A DNA stretch of 12,288 nt from Candidatus Heimdallarchaeota archaeon (GTDB taxonomy: Archaea; Asgardarchaeota; Heimdallarchaeia; Hodarchaeales; LC-3): positions 1 through 12,288 of the forward strand of contig DAHXPE010000448.1 in NCBI GenBank assembly GCA_027364495.1. Direction: 5' to 3'. The first letter of the stretch is position 1, and each line of letters starts with the position of its first letter. Shown piece by piece: positions 6,153-12,288 of this stretch. The notes under the pieces are model-generated. The model was not told where the DNA came from and did no database searches. It saw nothing but the letters and a program-made list of their open reading frames with translations. The position numbers and the translations under genes were made by a program.

Positions 6153-8102
6153 TTGAAAGATAGGACAATTTATGAAAAGTTAGCTGAACAATGTTTCCCT
6201 TTCAAAAACTTCAAAACTCACCAACGTGAGCAATTAGAGGCGTTACTACAGAATGACAAAGTTCTCTGGGAAGCACCTACTGGATTTGGAAAAACTGTTA
6301 TTGCTATTACAGCAACTATCCCCTATTTACTTGATAACCAAATTAAAAAGATTTTTGTCTTTGTCAGAACCAAAACTCAGGTTTATCGAATTTTAGATGA
6401 ATGTGCCAAAATTTCTACTAAAATATTCGATGAACGACATAGGAAACTTATTTTCATTCCCTTAGTTGCTAAACATGATCTTTGTGTTCATACTAAAAAG
6501 AATACCATGAAACAAGTTGATTGCGCTCTTATTAAATGTCCCTTGAAAGAAAAACCCATACCTGAGTCTGCAATTGATAAAATTCGTAACAAATTATTCA
6601 TGGCAAATATAAGAAAGACCGACGATTATATTCCGCTTGTAAAAGAAGTTAAGGATCTTGAGCATCATTGTCCTTATTATGTTCTCTATCCTTTTGTTAA
6701 ACAGGCTGATATCGTAATTACAACTCATGCATGGCTTACTAATTCCGCATTAAAGAATATTTTTGAAAAAGATTTTAATTTTCTCGATGTCAGCCAATAT
6801 GGCATTATTCTTGATGAGGTTCATAATTTCAGACCTGCTAGGACCTTTCAACTTGATCTTAGCCTTTTAGATGAAATATTACAGACAAAATTAACTCTTC
6901 AAAGTTTGAAATTTATTCAACAACTCAAGGATTATATCTTAACTTTTATTAACAAAGGTGAATATTATGTCCAACCATTTCTCAACGATCAAAACTCCTG
7001 GAAATTACAATTGTTAGATCAGGATTATTTTGCGCTTGTTGAATCAGATCACCATTACAAATTCTTCAGAGAAATTCACATTATTAGTGAAATTAAATCA
7101 TTTTTCGATGCTATCTATCATATTTGGTATATTGACAAAAAGATCGATGAACGTAATAACAAGCAAGTTTTAGTTTATTACCTCGTAAAAGAAATCGTTT
7201 TTCCGGGAAAAATATTTGAGTCTATCAAATATGCTAAAAGGTCAATTTACATGTCTGGAACCCTTTTTCCATTGCCTGCTTACAGAGATTTGTATGAAAT
7301 CAATGATTTTTCTCTACTTGCCGTTAAAAAGGAAGTTCAAAACATATTGTATGTTATCGAAAATGATCCTCGCCTTTCATCTATGTTTAAGAATCGAACG
7401 AAAGCATTGTTTTCGACATTGGCTATTTTTATCTATCAATGCCATTTAGTGAATTCTGCTCATACTATCGTTTTTAATACTTCTAAAGAATTCAGTCGAG
7501 AGTTACAAATATCTTTAGAATCCTACATAGATTCAAAGGATAAAAGGTTTACTATCTATGGAGAATCAACTTCTGCTGCCAATCAACAAATGATTGAAAC
7601 TCTACGATATACGGATCATGATATTATTCTAGCTACTTTAGGCGGTAGTTTAAGTGAAGGTGTTGAAATTAGAGATCCTGCTACCAAAAAATCTAAAATT
7701 AGACTTGTAATTCTTACTGGAATTCCCTATCCTCCTCCTAATGTCGAAAATGACTTATTAGAGAAAATTTTTACAAAATACTTAGGTAAGGCTAAATCAG
7801 AATTATTTCTTAAAGATTTAAATGTGTATCAAAAGATCCAGCAAGCTGCAGGACGTGGTATAAGATCACATGATATTGATTACTGCGCAATAATATGTAC
7901 GGATTTTCGCTTACAACGATATACTATATGGAATAATTTTATTCCAACAAAAAATATTAGCCTTATACTTACAAAATTACAAGCCTTTTATAACGATAAT
8001 AAATACATAGATGAAGAATTAACGTTAAAATACAATCAACAAAAGGAAGAAGAGCAGAAAAGATCTAAATTACGCTTAAGACAGTCAAGTTTGCCCAATT
8101 GA
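6153..8102 (+). CDS. XPD/Rad3/DinG-type superfamily 2 DNA helicase with 4Fe-4S cluster
   Basis: This is an ATP-dependent 5'-to-3' DNA helicase of the XPD/Rad3 group, expected to act in DNA repair or recombination. Motifs in order: a Q-motif-like HQREQLEA (23-30); Walker A EAPTGFGKT (40-48); four cysteines C111, C124, C129 and C173 with the typical HHCPYY context of the iron-sulfur domain; the ITTHAWL strand (189-195); Walker B DEVH (221-224) in the DEAH position; MSGTLFP (from 367, motif III); ATLGGSLSEGVEI (from 494, motif V); and QQAAGRGIRS (563-572, motif VI with both arginines). The length of 649 is normal. The start is TTG: an in-frame TGA at 6144-6146 blocks any earlier start, and the next Met is beyond the Fe-S domain. 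A TATA-like region lies at about 6116-6127. The distant charged tail (about 620-649) is extra. XPD-like versus DinG-like assignment would need a tree. Confidence 0.93.
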   Translation: MKDRTIYEKLAEQCFPFKNFKTHQREQLEALLQNDKVLWEAPTGFGKTVIAITATIPYLLDNQIKKIFVFVRTKTQVYRILDECAKISTKIFDERHRKLIFIPLVAKHDLCVHTKKNTMKQVDCALIKCPLKEKPIPESAIDKIRNKLFMANIRKTDDYIPLVKEVKDLEHHCPYYVLYPFVKQADIVITTHAWLTNSALKNIFEKDFNFLDVSQYGIILDEVHNFRPARTFQLDLSLLDEILQTKLTLQSLKFIQQLKDYILTFINKGEYYVQPFLNDQNSWKLQLLDQDYFALVESDHHYKFFREIHIISEIKSFFDAIYHIWYIDKKIDERNNKQVLVYYLVKEIVFPGKIFESIKYAKRSIYMSGTLFPLPAYRDLYEINDFSLLAVKKEVQNILYVIENDPRLSSMFKNRTKALFSTLAIFIYQCHLVNSAHTIVFNTSKEFSRELQISLESYIDSKDKRFTIYGESTSAANQQMIETLRYTDHDIILATLGGSLSEGVEIRDPATKKSKIRLVILTGIPYPPPNVENDLLEKIFTKYLGKAKSELFLKDLNVYQKIQQAAGRGIRSHDIDYCAIICTDFRLQRYTIWNNFIPTKNISLILTKLQAFYNDNKYIDEELTLKYNQQKEEEQKRSKLRLRQSSLPN

Positions 8103-8415
8103 ATATAAATTTTAAAATATCCAAGCAAAAATTATAAAGCATTTCTTGCCAAAGTATGAAATATCAAGATTTTCCATCTTCTTAATAGTTTATTATAATC
8201 TGTTATAGGAAATATTTGTTTAGTAAATACTGTTCATTTTTTTATTAATTTTAGAAAAGACATTATTAACTTTAACGTTAATTAATAAGTATTAATTGCC
8301 CATAATGAAGATTATTAGAACATAAATGCTAATGATGCTTCATTGAATATATTTATAAATTACAATGCAGATATTAATATATAAGCACAATTGTTATAAA
8401 ATAATATAGCAAGGA
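8103..8415. other. AT-rich intergenic region
   Basis: This stretch of just over 300 nt lies between the helicase stop and the small cysteine-containing ORF. It contains many stops on both strands. A 10-bp palindrome TTAACGTTAA (8272-8281) and TATA-like elements near 8395-8409 are the only visible features; the latter probably serve the downstream ORF. I see no gene or structured RNA. Confidence 0.4.
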
Positions 8416-8427
8416 TTGGTAACGAAA

Positions 8428-8628
8428 ATGATTTATAAAATATATAAAAAAAATACTTCCAAGCTAATAGACATGGATGAAGGAATAATTCATACTATTC
8501 ACTTTAATAAAGTTGCGTGCGGTTTAGATGTTAATTTGTCTGATTTATGTCAATGTAAATCCATAAAATCCTTTGGCGATAAAAGAAAGCATTGTGAAGA
8601 ATGCCATCAAGTAATTTATGGTTATTAA
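8428..8628 (+). CDS. Small cysteine-containing protein, 66 aa, possibly zinc-binding
   Basis: No family is recognised. From the ATG at 8428 the protein has 66 residues; an upstream TTG (8416) would add four. The C-terminal half has CQC followed 12 residues later by CEEC, with one further cysteine (VACGLD) before them, enough for one zinc site. The N-terminus MIYKIYKKN...LIDMDEGIIHTIHF looks like a small beta unit. TATA-like sequence lies at 8395-8403 (TATAAAATA), 33 nt from the ATG, leaving a leader of a few bases; a second AT-rich box at 8402 gives 26 nt. AAGGA at 8411-8415 lies rather far from the ATG for a Shine-Dalgarno. The gene stands alone between the helicase and a convergent DUF4286 gene. 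Confidence 0.55.
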   Translation: MIYKIYKKNTSKLIDMDEGIIHTIHFNKVACGLDVNLSDLCQCKSIKSFGDKRKHCEECHQVIYGY

Positions 8629-8748
8629 TCATTTTGCTAATAATCAATTATTATTCCTGTCCCTTTTCTTAATTGATCCGCTTTAATTGACAACTAGTGT
8701 GGATTTTATTTGAATTTTTTCCTGATAAGTAAAGAAGAAATTAGAACT

Positions 8749-9072
8749 TTAACGTTTAATTGAAAATTCTTCTTCCAAAACGATTCGGCTTAGTTGTGAC
8801 TTTTCACCAAAATGGTTAATGTAATCCTGTCTTAATCGTGTTGCATGTTCTTTATAATACTTTTCAAGTTGTTCTTTTCCTAATGTCTCATAAATGGTTA
8901 TATAATTTCCTGGTGCTGATCCATCCGTTACCTTAAATCTTTTAGCCGAATGGAATAATTTTGTATTCAAGACATCTGGTAAATGAGTCTTATCCATATA
9001 TTCTACCCAATCTGGAACATATTTTTCATCTATTTTGGTCCATACACAATAAAGAATTCGCTCTTTAGCCAT
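8749..9072 (-). CDS. DUF4286-type dimeric alpha/beta-barrel protein
   Basis: This is a 107-residue protein resembling the DUF4286 family, small cytosolic proteins with a dimeric ferredoxin-like (ABM/EthD-type) fold and no established function. The hallmarks are all present in order: an N-terminal strand RILYCVWTKI; the helix PDWVEYMDKTHLPDVLNT with the central HLPDVL; FHSAKRFKV; YITIYE; then the helical LEKYYKEHATRLRQDY, HFG and a final SRIVLEEEF. The length is usual for the family. The frame opens with a GTG at 9081, but a TATA box (TATAATTA, first base 9098) sits 26 nt before the ATG at 9072, so I take 9072 as a leaderless start. The family is commoner in bacteria and eukaryotes than archaea as far as I know, so horizontal origin is possible. 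Confidence 0.8.
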   Translation of the reverse strand: MAKERILYCVWTKIDEKYVPDWVEYMDKTHLPDVLNTKLFHSAKRFKVTDGSAPGNYITIYETLGKEQLEKYYKEHATRLRQDYINHFGEKSQLSRIVLEEEFSIKR

Positions 9073-9154
9073 GCTAATCACTTTTATTTTTAATTATATC
9101 ATAAATTTTATCATTTAAGTAATAATTTTAGTATTCTAATTTGTTATTGCTATT

Positions 9155-10468
9155 CTATTTTTCTTTCAAATTTACATATCTGCTATTAATCCAAAAAAGA
9201 ATTTCATCTCCGTATTCACTCCAAAGAGATTCACTTAATCCTTCAACATTTAATAAACTAATTGAATCAAACGAATAGGCTGTCTTAATAGATATTTTCT
9301 TTATAGCATAAGTCGATAAAAGTAATTCCTGGTGAATATCGAGTGATCTAGCCTTTATTTTTCTCCATTGCATCAGAATTTGAAATGTTCTGTTTATATC
9401 ATTCATTAAATCAAAATTACCAAATGCAATTTCTAAAAATTCCTTTAATGAAAATTGATCAATGAATTTTTTATTGATCGACGAATATATTTCTTTATGA
9501 AATTCATATTCATAAAATAATAAATATCTATTCTCCTCAAATTCATGGGAAGTTGAATTAATAATAGATAATAAAGATTCTATTAGGTATGTATTTTTTC
9601 TCTGATTCTTTGACAAAATTCTTTTTAATGCTATCTCAGTCTTTGGTTTTTGATTTATTATATTATAAAATTGAGTTTTTCCTAAGATGAAGAAAAATGG
9701 TTTATTTGATTGTTTTGCTAATTTCGTACGTAATTTATGAATTCGTACAGATAATAATTTATCTATTGGATCAGTAAATCCATAGGAATATCTTAATTGG
9801 AATAAATAATCAGTTATTGCTATTTGAGGAGGTTTTATCAGTTCATAAGATTTGGATAATCGAGATAAATTATCTGAATAACCTTTCTTTAGCAATAATT
9901 CATTCAAGTAATCACAAATTGGAATTAAATAAGCTACATCTGAAGCAGCATAATTTTGAGCATCAAAGGCTATTGGTCTAATCCTCCAATCAATTTTCTG
10001 AAATTTATGTTTCTCTTCATGATCTATAATAGGACCATAAAAAGTATTTACGACTTTATCAAGACCAAATTTAGTATTAAGATTATAAGTAATTCTATAA
10101 AGATGTGATGCATCAACTACACTTTTTATTTCACAGTGAAGAAGATTTTTAATCATTACTATGTCTTGTTCGCAATCAAAAAATACCTTTTCTATTTTTG
10201 GATTTTCAAATATCTGTTTAAGAGCTTTAGGGTATAATTTTTCAGTATCTATCAAAAATTGTTGTTCTGCTGTTCCAATTTGGATAAGTGAGATTTTATC
10301 ACGAAATCTTCTCATGGCTGGATATTCGACATCAATTGCTAATATTAGGCTTGATTGCAAAAAAGGGAGATAATCGTTTAATTCTTTCTCTGTACCAATA
10401 TAAACTGGCTTTATTACGACTTGACTTGGATTCAAAGTCGGTATTCGGTCCGTTAGTATCTCATTCAT
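9155..10468 (-). CDS. rnd: RNase D-type 3'-5' exoribonuclease (DEDDy) with two HRDC-like domains
   Basis: This is a predicted 3'-5' exoribonuclease trimming the 3' ends of tRNA or other stable RNAs. The N-terminal DEDDy domain is complete: Exo I IDVEYP (D46, E48), Exo II FFDCEQDI (D102) and Exo III YAASDVAYL (Y173, D177). It also has the RNase D signature DW.IRP (160-165) just before YAASD. The usual His at the start of Exo II is Phe97. A first HRDC domain covers about 240-305 (LRTKLAKQSNKPFFFIL...KPKTEIALKRI). A second, weaker HRDC-like unit covers about 365-435 (WRKIKARSLDIHQELLLS...YGDEILFWI), the same order as bacterial RNase D. At 437 aa it is longer than the roughly 375 aa of E. coli Rnd, mainly in the linker between HRDC units. 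The ATG at 10468 is preceded by an A-box-like TTTTAAAG 28 nt upstream. RNase D is mostly bacterial and eukaryotic, so transfer into an archaeon is a fair inference. Confidence 0.9.
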   Translation of the reverse strand: MNEILTDRIPTLNPSQVVIKPVYIGTEKELNDYLPFLQSSLILAIDVEYPAMRRFRDKISLIQIGTAEQQFLIDTEKLYPKALKQIFENPKIEKVFFDCEQDIVMIKNLLHCEIKSVVDASHLYRITYNLNTKFGLDKVVNTFYGPIIDHEEKHKFQKIDWRIRPIAFDAQNYAASDVAYLIPICDYLNELLLKKGYSDNLSRLSKSYELIKPPQIAITDYLFQLRYSYGFTDPIDKLLSVRIHKLRTKLAKQSNKPFFFILGKTQFYNIINQKPKTEIALKRILSKNQRKNTYLIESLLSIINSTSHEFEENRYLLFYEYEFHKEIYSSINKKFIDQFSLKEFLEIAFGNFDLMNDINRTFQILMQWRKIKARSLDIHQELLLSTYAIKKISIKTAYSFDSISLLNVEGLSESLWSEYGDEILFWINSRYVNLKEK

Positions 10469-10568
10469 TTTTTAAACACTATATTCCTCTTTAAAATAAA
10501 TCTATTTAAGACAACAATTAATGAATTTAAGAAGACTAGGTAAGTTGTGTATCATCCTGCTAATAAAA

Positions 10569-10695
10569 ATGGAATCAATTCATCCCTTAAATTTTTTGCT
10601 AGAGACTAGTTCAAATTTTTATGACATGGATTAAAGACCTCGCATTTAGAAGCATTTTCATGGGCATTCAATTACGTTCTGGCCTACTAAATTAA
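10569..10695 (+). pseudogene. Possible short coding remnant
   Basis: Between the RNase D gene and the coiled-coil gene the plus strand holds protein-like words in adjacent frames. One is an ATG frame at 10569 (MESIHPLNFLLETSSNFYDMD, then TAA). Overlapping it are continuations in the other two frames, HGLKTSHLEAFSWAFNYVLA and MTWIKDLAFRSIFMGIQLRS. The local base composition is less AT-rich than other gaps. No family is recognised and no promoter lies at the expected spacing, so this may be chance. Confidence 0.2.
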
Positions 10696-10736
10696 AAATA
10701 TGCAGTATTCACAAAAAAGAGCAGAATCATTTTAGG

Positions 10737-10745
10737 TATAAAAAG
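10737..10745 (+). promoter_or_regulatory. TATA box upstream of the coiled-coil membrane-protein gene
   Basis: TATAAAAAG is identical to the box of the surface-protein gene. Its first base lies only 18 nt before the ATG at 10755. The usual 25-26 nt spacing would start transcription near 10762, downstream of that ATG. This raises the possibility of a later start, TTG at 10776, which is preceded by AGGTG at 10764-10768. Confidence 0.45.
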
Positions 10746-10754
10746 AACAAATCT

Positions 10755-11528
10755 ATGTCCATCAGGTGTTTTGTATTGGACATTATTTTCAAACAACAAG
10801 CCCAAAAAATTAGTTTTAGTCTTATACTTATTATTTTTTATTTACTATCACTGTTGGCAATATCAAATATTATTATAGCCTTTATTTTGACTTTAAATGT
10901 CTTTTATTTTTTAATAGAATTATTTCATGATAAATTGTTTCCCAAAACGAAAATATATAAACCATTGAAACCTGTTCCTGAATCATTTCCTTTACTCCAT
11001 TCAGAATCTGATATTCTACCAGAAAATATAAAAAAAATACTTAAAATAAATAATATAGAACAAGTTTCAATATCTGAAGAAAAAACTGTTGATGCAGATA
11101 GTTATATTTTAATTACAGCTATTCAAAAAGCTGAATCACTCGTCGATGAAAAAATAAAACAATTGCAATCTAGGCTTATACTTAAAAAATCTGAATTAAT
11201 TAAAGTTCAGGATGAAATTAAGGATGAGTTAGCAAAATCTTTACCAAATGTTCAAAATTTAGATGAGAATTGGATTGAATGGTTACCATTAGCATTACAT
11301 GATAAAATCAACCATTTAGAGGTCTATTGTGAAAAATGTGGAAGAGTTTTTCTAATCCAGGACACAATCTATGAAATTAAAAAAGAACCAGATCATTTTA
11401 AAGTAACTGCTAGTCATCAACAAGACAAAGAACAGCACATAAATTCTATTAAAGTAACCTTAGAGTCGTTTGAGATATTATCAAAACCTGTTCTTGAAAT
11501 ACAGCAGTCAAAGGAGGTTGAAGCATGA
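10755..11528 (+). CDS. Membrane-anchored coiled-coil protein with a CxxC knuckle (257 aa)
   Basis: No family is recognised. A hydrophobic hairpin occupies about residues 19-57, two closely spaced helices split near SN at 37-38. It is followed by a proline-rich linker (about 63-80), a long charged helix or coiled coil (about 115-163, KAESLVDEKIKQLQSRLILK in its core), and a compact C-terminal part with CEKCGRVF (C192, C195). Only one CxxC is present, so a zinc site would need histidines (for example near 220-228) or a partner chain. The bulk is likely cytosolic. The ATG at 10755 gives 257 residues; the position of the TATA box suggests TTG 10776 as an alternative that keeps the whole hairpin. 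Its last codons contain a strong Shine-Dalgarno for the gene overlapping its stop, so the two were probably co-transcribed. Confidence 0.7.
   Translation: MSIRCFVLDIIFKQQAQKISFSLILIIFYLLSLLAISNIIIAFILTLNVFYFLIELFHDKLFPKTKIYKPLKPVPESFPLLHSESDILPENIKKILKINNIEQVSISEEKTVDADSYILITAIQKAESLVDEKIKQLQSRLILKKSELIKVQDEIKDELAKSLPNVQNLDENWIEWLPLALHDKINHLEVYCEKCGRVFLIQDTIYEIKKEPDHFKVTASHQQDKEQHINSIKVTLESFEILSKPVLEIQQSKEVEA
11510..11518 (+). promoter_or_regulatory. Strong Shine-Dalgarno AAAGGAGGT
   Basis: AAAGGAGGT lies within the last codons of the coiled-coil gene, 6 nt before an ATG (11525) that overlaps its TGA stop as ATGA, and 16 nt before a second ATG at 11535. It is the best ribosome-binding site in the window and marks the start of a downstream, now broken, gene. 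Confidence 0.6.
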
Positions 11529-11873
11529 TTAATCATGCATATTTCATTTTTTTTTATCCTATTGATACCTTTTATACAACAGGTATCGGCAGCAAAGAAA
11601 ATAATTAAAAGATTCATTCACAGAAGACACAACAATTCAGGATTATTTATTTGGTATAACTATTAATGATTCTTTTGACTTCCATAATGCAACTTTAACC
11701 GTTTTTATGGGTTGAAAATATAAGGTAAATAAATAGTCCAAATACATCTCAATACTTCCCAAGATCCTTTAACAATTTCTTTTCAAGCACAAAACAATTC
11801 AACAAGTCAGCAATCTAATAAAGAGCCATTTTCAATTAATAGGCTAATAATGTTCTCTAGTTTTTCATTTTAA
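11525..11873 (+). pseudogene. Frame-broken gene for a small secreted protein
   Basis: A ribosome site precedes an ATG overlapping the upstream stop. From the ATG at 11535 the frame reads as a signal peptide (MHISFFFILLIPFIQQVSA, then AKKIIK) but ends soon after in meaningless sequence. Dropping one A from the A4 run at 11607-11610 continues it as DSFTEDTTIQDYLFGITIND followed by SFDFHNATLTVFMG, a beta-rich extracellular-looking segment with an N-A-T sequon, up to TGA at 11713. Further on, another frame gives IVQIHLNTSQDPLTISFQAQ and FSINRLIMFSSFSF before TAA at 11871-11873. If translation began at 11525, the T9 run (11547-11555) would hold another shift. The result is a decayed or mis-sequenced exported protein. 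I do not recognise a family. Confidence 0.55.
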
Positions 11874-12288
11874 ACATATTACTTACTAAAATTGTTTTAT
11901 TTTATGATTCCAGATCTCTAAAGTAAAATTTTTACTTATTCCATGTATTTAGTTAAATTCTATTTGTTTAAATCTTTTTTACATCTTATTTCTTTGTTAG
12001 CTATGAATTTATTGTTAAATTTACTATCAGCTATAAAAAAAAAACTTTAATATATTAGAAAAGAGTAAAGTCTTTATTTAAAATCTAAAAAAATAATAAA
12101 AAACCAATTTCTTTTATCGGGTTAAAAAAATTAGTAAATTACATTTTATATTTTAAATTAAGATAAATTTAGCAATATTTTTGTTTATATTTATAAGGAT
12201 CCTTTCTATAAAGTAAAATTATTTTAAGAATTATAATTTATAATTACTGAATTTTTTAGATTTTAATTAAGATTGGAAAATAAAAATT
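11874..12288. other. Very AT-rich non-coding tail of the window
   Basis: About 415 nt of extremely AT-rich sequence with A and T runs and dense stops in all frames. I see no ORF, RNA fold, inverted repeat of note or promoter tied to a gene. It probably separates transcription units. Confidence 0.5.

Noticed and set aside
7216..7449. Second plus-strand frame inside the helicase gene
   Set aside because: It overlaps conserved helicase motif III in the real frame; its translation is low-complexity and unlike any family.
8268..8756. Repeated AACTTTAACGTT at 8268-8279 and 8745-8756 and the palindrome TTAACGTTAA
   Set aside because: Twelve AT-rich bases can recur by chance in such sequence; the second copy overlaps a stop codon of the DUF4286 gene and no third copy was seen.
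10161..10494. Two plus-strand frames opposite the N-terminus of the RNase D gene
   Set aside because: They run antisense to the conserved Exo I and Exo II motifs, with no promoter; they are shadows of the real gene.
11417..11617. Minus-strand frame with several cysteines across the end of the coiled-coil gene
   Set aside because: The plus strand here carries the conserved end of a gene, a Shine-Dalgarno and a signal peptide frame; the cysteines arise from antisense codons.
1..12288. CRISPR arrays, insertion sequences or phage genes
   Set aside because: No regularly spaced repeats, terminal inverted repeats, transposase motifs or phage structural genes could be seen anywhere in the window.

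Overview
The window is AT-rich (roughly 70% A+T by eye) and looks archaeal. Most intact genes have an A-rich TATA box about 24-28 nt before the start codon and no Shine-Dalgarno, which implies leaderless mRNAs. There is a Rad3/XPD-type helicase with an iron-sulfur cysteine set, a large exported protein rich in N-glycosylation sequons with a C-terminal membrane anchor, and small CxxC zinc-binding proteins. An Asgard or similar AT-rich mesophilic lineage is a reasonable inference, but no marker gene here proves it.

Left part (1-2599, all minus strand): an unrecognised 264-aa soluble protein, a strongly decayed GH114/TM1410-type secreted glycosidase gene that is visible only when several frames are stitched together, a possible 29-codon ORF with a clear Shine-Dalgarno, a 77-aa cross-brace (FYVE/RING-like spacing) zinc protein, and a 67-aa orphan.

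Middle (2600-8102): a 1,037-aa surface protein of Ig-like beta-sandwich modules whose real start is probably 48 nt downstream of the longest reading frame. Then comes a divergent minus-strand tRNA-Gly(CCC) with several non-canonical positions, and a 649-aa XPD/Rad3/DinG-type helicase starting at TTG.

Right part (8103-12288): a small cysteine-containing ORF, a DUF4286 protein and an RNase D-type exonuclease with two HRDC-like domains (both minus strand), then a plus-strand membrane-anchored coiled-coil protein with a CxxC knuckle. A strong Shine-Dalgarno at the end of that last gene leads into a frame-broken gene for a secreted protein. The final 400 nt are AT-rich and appear empty.

No operon of obvious common function is visible. 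Genes are mostly single transcription units with their own TATA boxes. The recurring theme is exported proteins: one intact large surface protein and two broken secreted-protein genes. No CRISPR array, transposon or phage module was found.
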